64,000 nucleotides of DNA, taken from assembly GCA_030770535.1 (NCBI GenBank), contig JASVEC010000043.1, positions 186,001 to 250,000 of the forward strand, in the 5' to 3' direction. Numbering within the stretch: position 1 is the first letter of the stretch; every line of letters begins with the position of its first letter. Below the pieces are notes generated by a model. That model made no database searches and was not told the DNA's origin. It worked only from the letters and a program-made list of their open reading frames with translations. Source of the stretch: Batkoa obscura. Taxonomy: Eukaryota > Entomophthoromycota > Entomophthoromycetes > Entomophthorales > Batkoaceae. The translations under genes and the position numbers were made by a program. Positions 47,312-58,171 of the stretch are shown here, piece by piece.

Positions 47312-47855
47312 ATACTGACTAACTTAGAGTCAACATTAGTGAAAGAAGGTAGATAATTTTAAAAAGGAGCAATATCAAGAGAAAATTTGAAATATAGTTT
47401 AAAACAAGAAGAAATTAGTAAATCAACAGACAATTATAAATTTGTAATGATTTAAGAAACCAAATTTTATTTATGAAGTTTATTCAGTAATGAATCAAAA
47501 TCTGAGGATGACTTTATTTAATTTTTAAAGAGTAGTAGTACTGAATAATTACTATTATTAAAATTTTACCACTACAGTTGAATGTTCTAGTGTTATTTAG
47601 TTTACTAGCTAACCAAATCAAAGTTATGTCACAAAATTGTTAAATACTTATAAAATAGATAAACGTTCTTTTTTATTTATAAGAACACAGTATTAATTAC
47701 TAACTATAGTTGTCTAATGGGACCTTCAATTGTCTTCAATACTTTGAAAACATACTCAGCTAAGAATTTAACTTATAATTCATTTAACCAGTGTAATTGA
47801 TTACAATTATTAATTAATTGACATTGATTATATTTCAACTGATGTTCTAAGATAA
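47312..47855 (+). pseudogene. decayed duplicate of CMTR1-like 3' end
   Basis: Aligns by eye to 45755-46525. ACTAACTTAGAGTCAACATTAGTG matches the last intron/exon of the Asp-containing region, TTTAAAACAAGAAGAAATTAG matches KYNLKQDETNK, AGTAATGAATCAAA matches NNELK, and GTTTACTAGCTAACCAAATC matches LLANQIEAHHK. It also matches the parent's stop region and about 70 bp beyond. Numerous stops and about 200 bp missing (the GGIYVLK segment). Not translatable. Its right end coincides with the 3' end of the ZRSR-like gene. Confidence 0.8.
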
Positions 47856-47859
47856 AATG

Positions 47860-49039
47860 TTATAGTTTATATATGAAAACACAATACATTATATAAAAAT
47901 TACCACATAGTACTAGATTTAAACTTCTAATCGATAAAAATCTAGGTAAAAACTGAAAATTATCTGATTTTTTAAATTTAAGTTCATTTAGACTATATTT
48001 GGCATCCGTTATAGTAGCATATTCTATGTATACATGGCCCGAAAATTCAAGCTTGGGATGATAAGAAATCTATTATCATATTAAGTTAATAAACATTAGG
48101 TAGGTTTCAAGTAAATCTTACTTTCAAATTCTTAATTGCTCCTAACCTTCCCAACCATTTCAGATTCAATTTGAAAAATATGTTAGCTTCTTTGATTGTA
48201 TTAAAATTCCTTTCCTTCTAATATTAAATTTTCAATAAAGCTTAAATTAATATACTTGGATGTAATTAAAATTAAATATAATTACCATTTCTTTTTTTGA
48301 CTTATTAAAATAATCAAATTGAAACCAGTTTGGTATAATAATAACATGACCTTCAGTAATTGTAGTATGTAAATAATAACAATTTGGACCTAAAATACAG
48401 ATTCCTAATTTATTATACGTTATACAGCTTTGTTGTTCTGATTGTTTTTTATTATTCTATTTATTCTATCATTACTTTATTAATTATATATTTTAAAAAG
48501 TTACCATCAACCCTTTATTATGAGTTTCCAGCTCAATTATTTGTTTGTTAAGTTTGTCAAGTTTGTTATTATCTTCTTGATCTTTATTATTATTACTTTT
48601 GTGTTTCTTTAGGGTATGGTTTTTGTCATTAATAGTTGTTTCCTTCCCTAATAACTTTGATAGTTTATTTTTTAAATTCTGTTGTTTAGATTCGATTCTA
48701 GCTTCTATCTCCTTTCTTTCAGTATCTCTAATTTTCCATTCTTTATGGGTTAAAAAATAAGTACTAAATGATTTGTCATTATTTTTAATATTTTATTTGA
48801 ATTGTTTTTTATTACCTGTCTATTTCTAATGTTACGTTAATTATTATTAATTAACTAGTTATAAAATTACCTTCTTGTCTATTTACTTCGTTATCCTTGG
48901 CATTTCCCGCTTTATCATTTGCTGTCTTCTCTCTTAATAACTGAATGGCTTTATCTTGGCGTTTTTTTTTCCTTTTATCATATTTTTTTAATCGCCTATA
49001 CTCTTTTCTAGTTAATTTAACACCTTCATTTACTCCCAT
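47860..49039 (-). CDS. U2AF35-related splicing factor (ZRSR2/Urp-like)
   Basis: Spliced gene. The basic N-terminus MGVNEGVKLTRKEYRRLKKYDKRKKKRQDKAIQLL resembles ZRSR2. The conserved phrase THKEWKIRDTERKEIEARIE follows, then a charged Lys/Asn linker and one CCCH zinc finger CITYNKLGICILGPNCYYLH (C-x8-C-x5-C-x3-H). An RRM-like domain comes next (ANIFFKLNLKWLGRLGAIKNLK-ISYHPKLEFSGHVYIEYATITDAKYSLNELKFKKSDNF), ending ...SLNLVLCGNF and stop at 47860. A second CCCH finger, usual in the family after the RRM, is not seen, so the protein may be C-terminally short. ZRSR proteins recognise the 3' splice site. Between the first exon and the HKEW exon the frame works best with a 4-nt exon at 48816-48819. 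Divergent from OMS1-like, 133 bp between starts. Confidence 0.75.
48816..48819 (-). other. candidate 4-nt microexon (ACAG) of ZRSR-like gene
   Basis: Sense strand GAAATAG|ACAG|GTAATA. Flanking introns are 48820-48870 (51 nt) and 48764-48815 (52 nt), both GT-AG and of the local typical size. Inclusion gives ...RQE-DSTYFLTHKEW..., keeping the family's HKEW phrase. Skipping to the AG before GAATGG would also stay in frame (RQE-EWKIRD) but lose HK. Confidence 0.55.
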
Positions 49040-49171
49040 TCTCTGAATTCATTTCATATTAAATTTACTAAAGAACAAAAGTTGACAGAAATTTCAAATT
49101 ATTTTTTTAATTTGTAAATCGAAAATTCATCATTATCAACTTTACGTTTTTAAATTTTAAAAAAATTAGCT

Positions 49172-50089
49172 ATGATATTCAATCACATCAAAACATATAT
49201 ACGACATGTTAAACCATGTACAATACTAACGAAATTAAATTATACAACTCAACCTCCAACAGCAAAAAAATCAACGATAGCTATACCATTAGCATTAGGT
49301 ACAATAAGTATCTATTTCATCTCTTTGCATTTATTTTACAATCAATCTACCTCCAAGTCCACAGAAACAATCAAGTCAACTACTGATGTCCCAAACCCCA
49401 AGACAATTATCGATTTATTAGAACAGCAAACCGATAAGACGAAAACATATGATAGTATAGCTAATGATTATGATTCGAAAACCAAATGGGACGAGTTTGT
49501 TATGGGATTATATTTATTACGTCGTTATGTTATCAAAACCAATGCTTCTGGTAATGTACTTGAATTATCTGTAGGTACAGGTAGAAATATGAAATATTAT
49601 CATGATACAATAGGTCTAAAAAATGAAATTTCAAGTTTAACTTTGTTAGATAAAAGTGGTTCAATGTTACAACAAAGTGAAAACAATCCTTATACTAAAA
49701 GTTTAGTTAAAGAATATATTAAATTAGGAAAAAGGATAAGGTTTTATCGAGGAGATAGTGAACATTTGAAAGAATTTAAGGAGAATGAGTTTGATACGGT
49801 AATTGATACGTTTGGATTATGTAGTTATAAAGATCCTATTAAAGCCATTAAAGAAATGAAAAGAGTTTGTAACAAAGATGGGGGTAAAATCATTTTATTA
49901 CAACATGGGGTTGGTAAATTAGAGTTTTTAAATAAATTATTGAATCAACATGCGGAGGACCATGCTAACAAATGGGGTTGTTGGTGGAATCGAGATATTT
50001 TAAAACTTTGTGAAGCGGCAAAGTTGGATGTTCAATCAGTAAGTAGATTCCATTTTGGTACTACTTATTATATTGTTGCTAAACCTTAA
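49172..50089 (+). CDS. OMS1: Oms1-like mitochondrial methyltransferase
   Basis: Intronless, 305 residues. The N-terminus (MIFNHIKTYIRHVKPCTILTKLNYTT) is basic and amphipathic, as for mitochondrial import. A single membrane span (STIAIPLALGTISIYFISLHLFY, about residues 35-57) and a class I methyltransferase domain follow: YDSIANDYDSKTKWDE, motif I VLELSVGTGRNMKYY, TLLDKSGSML, FYRGDSEHLKEFKENEFDTVIDTFGLCSY, MKRVCNKDGGKIILLQHG, and an Oms1/METTL7-like C-terminus (WGCWWNRDILKLCEAAKLDV...FHFGTTYYIVAKP). Yeast Oms1 is an inner-membrane protein linked to respiratory complex and COX1 mRNA maintenance. Confidence 0.85.
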   Translation: MIFNHIKTYIRHVKPCTILTKLNYTTQPPTAKKSTIAIPLALGTISIYFISLHLFYNQSTSKSTETIKSTTDVPNPKTIIDLLEQQTDKTKTYDSIANDYDSKTKWDEFVMGLYLLRRYVIKTNASGNVLELSVGTGRNMKYYHDTIGLKNEISSLTLLDKSGSMLQQSENNPYTKSLVKEYIKLGKRIRFYRGDSEHLKEFKENEFDTVIDTFGLCSYKDPIKAIKEMKRVCNKDGGKIILLQHGVGKLEFLNKLLNQHAEDHANKWGCWWNRDILKLCEAAKLDVQSVSRFHFGTTYYIVAKP

Positions 50090-50625
50090 GACTGGTTTTT
50101 TAGAATAGAATAAAATTGAAACTTTGAATTTCTGGTCTTTTTATTTTTATATTCATTATGAATTATGATAGTTTTTCAATATAAATTACTAAAACAAATG
50201 CTTTTACAAAAACTTAAAAAATATTAAAGATGAAAATGATACCTATGATTAAATACTAGATTGATTAAAAAGCTATATTATATTAAATAGAATGATTTGA
50301 AATACTTAAATAACATTATAAAGTTAATGTTTCTAATTACATTTAAGCTTAAAAATTGAGCAATTTCTTACTAAGAATTTTTTAATTCATGTTTGTACTA
50401 AATTAGTTCTTACTTCTCAATACTTTATTCACTGAGTTGCTACTGAGTGACTATAAAACCAAAGGTATAAAATCAAAACTATTGGTTAATAGAGATCTGT
50501 TCAAACAGTTATGACAATGTCACCATGCGAGTTTCGTTTCGTTAAAAAATTTAAATTTGAAAAACAAAACAAAATCATAGCTTCCTATAATCAATTAGAG
50601 AATGATATTGAATCAATTATAACAT
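50090..50625. other. spacer
   Basis: Nothing recognised. Confidence 0.5.
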
Positions 50626-50722
50626 GGGGATGTATTTATGTTTAAGAATTTTACTAACAAATTTTCCGCTTAAATAGCGCTTAAAAAATGGAAAAAATAA
50701 TGAAGTCAAAAAAAACACTCCC
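50626..50722. mobile_element. MITE, near-consensus
   Basis: GGGGATGTATTTATGTT...AAACACTCCC; flanks CATG-like on the left, ATAT on the right. Solitary copy well outside the island. Confidence 0.9.
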
Positions 50723-50967
50723 ATATGTTGATAGTCCTTAATATTATAGAGAAAAACCAGAAATTACTATTAGAGGAATAAATAAAGAATCTATATCGTC
50801 TAATATCAATAATATATTTATTTTAACTGAACAGCTAAAAGAATTGTAGAAACAATTGTGTTGTACTATTAATATACTCTGGATAGTTTCGTAAAATCAA
50901 ATTTCATTGTGATTAAAAAGGATTTGGGCTTTAGTTTTTAGCGTTTATAATTTCCAAATGATTTGAG

Positions 50968-51051
50968 TTGGATTAAGGATGTTGGATTAAGGATGTTGGA
51001 TTAAGGATGTTGGATTAAGGATGTTGGATTAAGGATGTTGGATTAAGGATG
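50968..51051. repeat. 14-bp minisatellite, six units
   Basis: Six perfect tandem units of TTGGATTAAGGATG, then a partial diverged unit. Confidence 0.95.
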
Positions 51052-51770
51052 GTGGATATATTCGTAATGAGTAGAGTAAAAGTAAAAATAAAAACGAAAG
51101 ACTAATTAATCTAAGTTTATAAAGACATTTTTTTATTCTGTTTGTTTGATAATTTTATGAATAATCTTGATGTTTGTTACCCTTTGAAAGAGAATATTTA
51201 GATCCTATTAAGTGAGAAGAATAAAGCTGTATTAGGATCTACTTGGAGGTTATACAAAAATCATAGATGTTTTTATAATAATAAGTTGAATTTGAGTTTG
51301 AATTTGAAGTATTTGTAGGAGGTTTTTTATACTTGTTTTATCTCAAAGGTTGATTTACTTTCATTTTCTTTGTTTTCTCTAGTTATTTATTTACATGTAA
51401 ATATTTATAATTTTTTTATTTTATACGGCTGTGGTAGCTCTATTATGACTTAGTTTGCAGTGATTTTGAGAGTCAATTATTTGTTTATTCAGTTTTTTGG
51501 TGCGCATAGTCTTTATTTTAGTCTAGCTTTGACAAAAATTTAATCTTAAATGAACAGTTGGCTAGGTTACACAATGGAATTGTAGCAGCTTTAAAATTTT
51601 ATTGCATTGATTTGTTACTGTTTCAATTAATTATTGGGTGAATTAGATATTTGTGACTGCAAAAAAAGGGATATAAAGAAAGCATTGTTTAATGAAGATA
51701 AATCAATTTTATACTTTATTTACTTTAAACAAATTAAACCGAAGATCAATATTACTATCATTAAATCAAA
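51052..51770. other. spacer upstream of UBC6
   Basis: AT-rich, no repeat family or gene recognised. Confidence 0.5.
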
Positions 51771-53043
51771 ATGGAGTACAATAAAAAGAGTCCAGGTAAA
51801 ACTAATATTATAAAAATTTCATTTTGGTTAAAAGTATTAATAAATAATATTCAAGCTGTTAAAAGAATCATGAAAGAATATAAAGATATTATGAAAAATC
51901 CAAGTAGTTATTTTATTGCTAAACCATTAGAAGAGAATATATTTGATTGGCATTTCACAATCTTTGGACCAAATAATACTGAATATGAAGGGGGGAGGTA
52001 AGCTAGTTTAAATTATCATATAATAGTACAAAGATTTTAATCTATTTCATATCAATTAATTAACAAACAGATATCATGGACGTATAATATTACCTAATGA
52101 ATATCCATTCAAACCTCCTCATTTGATGTTTTTAACGGTAATATTATAATAAGTTATTATAGAATGGTAATAATGCTATTTTCTGTATTAGCCAAATGGA
52201 AGGTTTGAATTGAGAACTAAAATTTGTTTAAATATAACCGGTTATCATCCAGAATCTTGGCAACCTGCTTGGAGTAGTAAGTTCATTCTCTAGATGTCAG
52301 TTTAACTCATTTCAATTAAACAATTCTCCTTAGTCTCTACCCTATTATTAGGTGTTATAAGCCTCTTCCCCATACCCTTAGAAGGAGTGGGTGCACTAAC
52401 TACATCCGTTGAAGCACGCAAAAATTTAGCAAAAAAGTAATATTCCTATTTTTCAATTTTAGTAATATTTGAGCTAATCAAAAATATTTTATCTAAATAG
52501 TTCTTTAACTTGGAAATGTGATATTTGTAACGAAAAGATGAGCAAAATTATTATTAAAGATGATAGTAATGAAAGCTTGAATAAAAATCTTTCAAATACA
52601 GATAGAGAATTTTTAAATTCTATTACGTTGACGTATGAAAGTGATAAAAAGGATAAAGACGAGAATAGTAGCGAGATACAAGGGAACAATAATAATAATA
52701 ATATGATAGAACTCAACACGAGTATCGAAGAGGGTAGTAATAACATTGGAATAGATGTAAGTAATGTTATACAATATACTATAGATAAGGGTGATGATAA
52801 TATAATGAATAATAACACTATAAATTACAGCCAATCAGAAGATTTATTAGAGATAAAAGAAGATATAAAAGAAGACGAAAGCATGGTGAACGATATAAAC
52901 AATAATAAAAAGATGAGTTCTTCTTCAACGAATCAATTAAATAACAATCTGAATCCAAATATAACCCTTTTTTCAAATAGAATGTTAGATGGGTTAATTT
53001 TAATTTTACTTGTATTAATTTTAAGTTTATGGCTTAAGTTATA
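51771..53043 (+). CDS. UBC6: Ubc6/UBE2J-type ubiquitin-conjugating enzyme (ERAD)
   Basis: Six or so exons. Exon 1 (MEYNKKSP) joins over the 60-nt intron 51796-51855 to AVKRIMKEYKDIMKNPSSYFIAKPLEENIFDWHFTIFGPNNTEYEGG, then RYHGRIILPNEYPFKPPHLMFLT, PNGRFELRTKICLNITGYHPESWQPAWS (active-site Cys in KICLNITG, with the GYHPESWQP phrase of UBE2J) and VSTLLLGVISLFPIPLEGVGALTTS. A long acidic, Asn-rich linker follows, with one C-terminal membrane anchor (GLILILLVLILSLWLKL). This tail-anchored layout places the enzyme on the ER membrane, working with Doa10-type ligases in ER-associated degradation. Its stop lies about 10 bp from the NTA1 stop on the other strand. Confidence 0.92.
51796..51855 (+). other. 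stopless 60-nt intron of UBC6
   Basis: GTAAAACT...TTCAAG, exactly 20 codons with no stop in frame. Splicing gives SPAVKRIM, which matches the family start; retention would insert 20 residues. Confidence 0.75.
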
Positions 53044-53053
53044 ATAATTGTTA

Positions 53054-54274
53054 TTAAATAGTCATAAGTAGCGTATCTTCTTCATTATTATTTAGATAAT
53101 TTAAAATATAAATATGATTTATATATGGTAGTATGTAATCTAATAAATTATTTAAATAAGTTAATTGATTTTCAGTTAATTCTTCTAAATTAATATGTTG
53201 TTTTATAAATTTTAATAGCGATATACAATTTTCAGATGACTGTTGTAATTGTTTACTAAATTTTATAGCAAATGAAGTGCCTATAAAATAATCATTAAGT
53301 TAACCTAATAATTCAAATAAATTTAGTTTTAAATTTACCTGTAAATGTAATGTCTTTTTCAGTCCCTATTCTATTACATCCAATAATAATAATTTCTTTC
53401 TCTAGTTCCTTTAATAATGGAGATAATCGAAACAGCCAATAGAATAGATTGAAATAAAATAACTTATCAGATAATATCCAGTTCATTGTAATAATAATAA
53501 TTTCAGTTTTCATTTGATGATGATAAGTAGCAAATTCAAATTTCATAAAAGAATCTAATTCATTAGAATTATTTAAATCCATACAAATGCCAATCCCCAG
53601 CTTCTTTTGTTGATAACAAAAAGTAGAAAATGAAGGTCCACTCATAGCCCATCGTTCATCAATTAAATATAAGAAATGTTTTTGATAATGATGTAATATC
53701 ATTCCATTAGGATCAATTACAACACAGCTATTATAATAATTTTCTGTAGATATATTTTTTTCTGGGAAACTTAAAATTAGCGTAATGTTATACTGTTTTG
53801 CTATAAATAATAAAAAGTTGATTATTAATAAGAAGGGTAATAGCTATTTTTAAATATAAAATAATACTTAATTTAATTCCCCAACTCACATTCTTTCCTT
53901 TCCATAAAAGTTTTATTGGATCATATAAATCAACATATGCTTTGATATCATCTTGATTTTCAAACATATAACCTTCAACAAAAGATTAATATATAATATA
54001 AAATAATGAAATAAAATAATTTACCAGTTAAACTCATTTCAGGTAAAATAAGAATATCTGGTAACTCAATTAAACTAAATATTTATTAATTTATATTTTA
54101 CATTTTATTACTATTATTGTGTTATAAATTAATTACTCTTGTATCATAGATTCTACTTTTTTACAATTTAATTCAATTTCTTTAAATTGAATATCATATT
54201 GTAAACATGCTATAATTTATTATTAAATTAAATATTAACTTTTTGTTTTTTAAATTCAATCTACCAATTTTCAT
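53054..54274 (-). CDS. NTA1: Nta1-type protein N-terminal amidase
   Basis: Nitrilase-superfamily enzyme in about six exons: MKI-ACLQYDIQFKEIELNCKKVESMIQ..., LVELPDILILPEMSLTG-YMFENQDDIKAY (catalytic Glu in LPEMSLTGY), ...HHYQKHFLYLIDERWAMSG (catalytic Lys region), LGIGICMDLNNSNELDSFMKFEFATYHH (catalytic Cys in GICMDLN), then a helical C-terminus ending DTLLMTI. Nta1 deamidates N-terminal Asn and Gln to Asp and Glu in the Arg/N-degron pathway. The start is the Met at 54274, because splicing from ATGAAAATTG to the exon CATGTTTACAATATG restores the family's MKIACLQ. An upstream ATG (about 54322) is out of frame. Lies 140 bp downstream of TOM70 on the same strand. Confidence 0.85.
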
Positions 54275-54413
54275 ATTAAATAATGCAAAACAAAAGACAA
54301 AAGTAAAAAACTCAATGTCATTTTAAAAACAAAATTTAACCAATTAAATAAAACTTTAAAACTAAATTTGATTATTTTAATAAATTTTTATTAGAACCTT
54401 GACTTTATAAAAA

Positions 54414-56584
54414 CTAAATATACTTGGATTCTTTACTAAAATTGTTTAAAAATAATTCCTTAATATATTCTGTTAAATCTGGATGATTTTCGATAAATCT
54501 TAATAAAGCTAAACAAGACTATATATAAAAGGATTGATTAGATTAACTTATAATAGTATTGAAATTAAAATTACCTCTTTATAACAAATAAACAGTTTAG
54601 CTTCATATTGACTTCGTGCATGTTCAATACAAGCTTGATAAGTTTCAGCTGCTTCTCTAGTTTGATATAAATAAGCATATGTTTGTGCTAAGCTAGCTTG
54701 GACTAAATCTGATCTTGGGTCCACTAAACAATAAGTCAATAAAATATTGTATTAATTTTAATAAATATAAAAACTGATTTATAAAATTAACTTACATTCT
54801 ACTGCTTTTAAAAGGAAATGATTAGCTTCTTGATATTGACCGTGATCAATATGAATAATTGCTTTATTAATGAGGGGCAAAGGGTATTTATCATCCAATT
54901 CAATAGATTTATTCAATTCTTCATTAACTTTATCGAAATCTCCTAAAGTCAGTAACATTTCTGCATAATAATTATGAGCTTCAGCTGAGTTTTTATGCGT
55001 TAAAATTAATTGATCGTAAATTTTTCGACTTTCTTCTTGTTGACCAGCTTTAAAATAAGCTACTCCTAACTGAATATATGCCAATAAATAATTAGGGTCA
55101 ATTTCCAAAGCTAATTTATATAATTCAACACTTCCATCACAATCCCCAGAAGCAAATAATAATTGGGCTAATTGATAAATTACATTTTTGTTTCTTGGTT
55201 CTATTTCTTTGGCTTCTAATATTAATTTTATTGCTTCATCATAATGACCTCTTTCTAATACTAGATATGATTTTAATATATAACATCTTATATTCTTAGG
55301 ATCATTTAACAAAACATTATCGATGTCATTGATTGCTTCATCATACATTTGCATTAAAAAGTAATAAGCGGATCGATAAACAATAGCTTCATTTTTATAG
55401 GTAGTTCCACTAGTTATGTATTGTTGTAATTGTTCATATGCTGATTCATAGTTTCTATTTTTTAAATTATTAATAGCTGATAGATAAATTTCGTCTGCCT
55501 TTTCTTTAACTTCAATACTTTCTTGAGCATCTAATTAATATTATTATATTAATATTGTTATATTAGAATTAAGTCTAAACTTACCCATTCCAAATGCATT
55601 AAAAAATGAAATAATCAATGAAGTAGATGGTACTCCTGGTGTTTTGTCCTATTTAACTATTATTACTAATATCCTATCTATTTTATAATTTAGCTTACTT
55701 TATATAACAATTCTGCTTCTCTTTCAGCAATAAGGTCAATAGCTTTACTAGCGCTTTCTTTGGCTTGTAAATTAGTAGCTTTAGAGAGTACATATACCGT
55801 AACATAATCTAAAAAAAAGAAATTTTAATATCCCTTTTTTTGATATTAAAAAAAATAATCAAATTTACCATCCAAAGCTTCTCTAGTATGTTCTAAAGCT
55901 TCAAAAGCATGAGCTCTTCTTGCATAAGCTTTGATATATTTATTATCTAATTTAACAGCATTACTACAATCTTCAATAGTTTGTTGATGATTATCCAAAT
56001 TGGCATGACAAGCTGCTCTATTGGCATAAAATATGGGATTTAAGGCAAATTCTAATGCTTTAGTATAGGTGGAAATTGCTGACTTGATTTTTTTTTCTCG
56101 AAATAAATTATTTCCTCCTTCTTTTAAGACTTGAGAATAACTCTCTTTTTGCTATTGTAACAGTTAATATGTTAACGTTTGGCATTTATCTATTTATCTT
56201 ACTTGTAAGCTTAGGCTATTAATTTCATCGGATTTCATTGTATAAGCCAACTTAAACTCTTCTAAATTACCTTCTTTTAAAGTTGGAGTTGGGATGACTT
56301 CTTCTAATAAAGGTTCATACACTGTATCTGAAATAGTGATTTAATTTTTTTTTACTTTAAATAATCAAAAATTTAATGTATTTACCTAACTTATCCTTCT
56401 TTTTCCCTTTTATTTTATTTTTTTTATCACTTGGTGGTCTCGTTGAATAATATAAAGCAGATACACCTAAACCAGCCAATGCTACGGTGGTCACTATACC
56501 AGCATAAAACTTCCAGTCTTGATTTTTAAGTTTATCAATCCAGCTTTCGGATGTAGTCGTAACTATAGATGGATTGCTTTCCAT
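54414..56584 (-). CDS. TOM70: Tom70-type mitochondrial import receptor
   Basis: Multi-exon gene of about 600 codons. The N-terminus MESNPSIVTTTSESWIDKLKNQDWKF is followed by one membrane span (YAGIVTTVALAGLGVSALYY) and a Lys-rich stretch, the outer-membrane anchor layout. TPR domains: GNNLFREKKIKSAISTYTKALEF, ANRAACHANLDNHQQTIEDCSNAVKLDNKYIKAYARRAHAFEALEH (clamp type for Hsp70/Hsp90 tails), then a linker (DKTPGVPSTSLIISFFNAFG) and a C-terminal TPR array binding preproteins. It ends ...FIENHPDLTEYIKELFLNNF. Introns are 45-70 nt. In fungi it receives chaperone-bound precursors and passes them to the TOM complex. Confidence 0.93.
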
Positions 56585-56671
56585 ATTGAATAATCCTTGG
56601 TTTCTTTCTATGAATATATTGCGTAGTTTGTATTTTTCTTTTTATTGAAAAATAAAATTGAATTAATTTCG

Positions 56672-56848
56672 ATGCTTTTTTTTATTCTTGTAAATTCGAT
56701 CCTGTTTGTTGAAGAATTTTTTGAAGGTGGTAATGACCTCATTATTCAAGAATTTTTGAAGAATTTAAATTCTAACATTCAAAGTACTAAGGATTTAATA
56801 ATTTATAAATTAGTTGAACTTATAATATATTTTATATTAATATTTTAA
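56672..56848 (+). CDS. small hypothetical protein, doubtful
   Basis: 58-codon frame with a hydrophobic N-terminus (MLFFILVNSILFVEEFF) and hydrophobic C-terminus (LVELIIYFILIF). Divergent from TOM70, about 90 bp between starts. No family recognised; it could be chance. Confidence 0.2.
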   Translation: MLFFILVNSILFVEEFFEGGNDLIIQEFLKNLNSNIQSTKDLIIYKLVELIIYFILIF

Positions 56849-57307
56849 AAAAAACTCAATTTACTAATAAATGATATTAAAACTAAAGTCCTAAAATCAT
56901 TAATTTGAAGAAATCATAATCTACGTCTCAAACTCTTAACAGTTTAAAAAAATTTAAATTTTTTAACAATTTAAAATCGTGTTTTAGTGGCAATTTAAAG
57001 TTTAATCCATTATTCTAAATAAAACGCCCATCTATTTTAATAAGATTTTACTGTTGAACAAACTTAAAAAAATCAAATTCTAAGAAAATTTTATATTACT
57101 AAAAATGAAGTATGATCAACCTTTTAAAAATCATAAAAGAGAGAGTTTAAATTCTAAACTCTAGAGATATGTAATAAAACTAGTCGAAAATTCTACATAA
57201 TCAAAGAGTATATAAACAAAGATCAATATTAAAAAAGAGATTAAATTTTACACTCCAGTTTCTCTATAATTAATTAATTAATTAATTTAGACTTATTATC
57301 TAAAAAT
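56849..57307. other. spacer
   Basis: AT-rich. A (TAAT)n-like stretch lies just before the secreted-protein gene; nothing else recognised. Confidence 0.5.
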
Positions 57308-57818
57308 ATGCTATTTCTTTCATTATTTCTCAACTCCGTTTCGGCTCAATTATTACCTAATTTCATTACCCCAATATCCAGCTTAGAAACTTCGTTTTCT
57401 TTATCTTCTACTATCATTAGTTATTCAAACTCCATATCATCTTTAGAACCCTCACTTGCTTTACCTACCCCAACAATTCATTACTCCTATCTTTCCACTT
57501 CTAATCCGTCTCAATTAGCTACTAAAACGATATATGTAGCTACACCCATTTATTTAACCTCGAATGGTGAACAAGAGTATTTAAAAGTATTAAATTCTGA
57601 TTTAAATCAATTATATCCACAAGGTATCTATTATAAAAATTTATTAAAAGAAAAAGAAGGTTCTGAAATTGAAAACAAGGTAATTGAAGAAGAAAAAAAA
57701 GAAGTGGAAGTAAAAGGAAATAAACTGATTGTTGGTACTAATTTACCTAAAATTGATCTGAGCTCCCAGTTACCTCAATTTATTAATAAGATGCAAATGA
57801 ATAATAATAATAACAGTG

Positions 57819-57864
<46 letters not shown>

Positions 57865-57883
57865 AACAACAACTAAAAAATAA
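57308..57883 (+). CDS. secreted Ser/Thr- and Asn-rich hypothetical protein
   Basis: 191 residues, intronless. The signal peptide MLFLSLFLNSVSA is followed by QLLPNF. A Ser/Pro/Thr-rich segment (possible O-glycosylation), a short KTIYVATPIYLTSNGEQEYLKVLNSDLNQLYPQGIYY block, a Glu/Lys-rich stretch and a poly-Asn tail from AAT repeats ending TTTTKK follow. No GPI signal or known domain is seen. The family is not recognised; likely an extracellular or cell-wall protein. Converges on SWI1. Confidence 0.6.
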
Positions 57884-58171
57884 TTTTAAATAACAAATTG
57901 ACTTCGGTTTTTAGCTTTTTTTAAATATTTCATTTTGATATACTATCATTTCTTAATCTAATATTAATAATAAAATTATAACATATATATGAAAAAATAG
58001 TGATATTCTTTTATTTTTTTATTTTGTTTAAAAAAATAGTAATATATTTTTATATAAAAAAGAACATTTATAAGCTATGAGTTTATACTTTTAAAAATTT
58101 ATAAAATGAAGGACAAAATCTCTGAATAAAAGATAGGCTACTTAAATAAGCTGTTATATTGTATATTGAAT
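57884..58171. other. 3' intergenic spacer between convergent genes
   Basis: Shared 3' region of the secreted-protein gene and SWI1; no terminator signal beyond A/T runs can be pointed to. Confidence 0.5.

Noticed and set aside
47860-48125. Frameshift in the RRM of the ZRSR-like gene
   Set aside because: On re-reading, the donor is AAA|GTAAGA and the exon joins LK to ISYHPK in phase, so no break is needed.
52489-52834. Minus-strand frames inside the UBC6 linker
   Set aside because: Shadows of the Asn/Asp-rich coding exon on the opposite strand.
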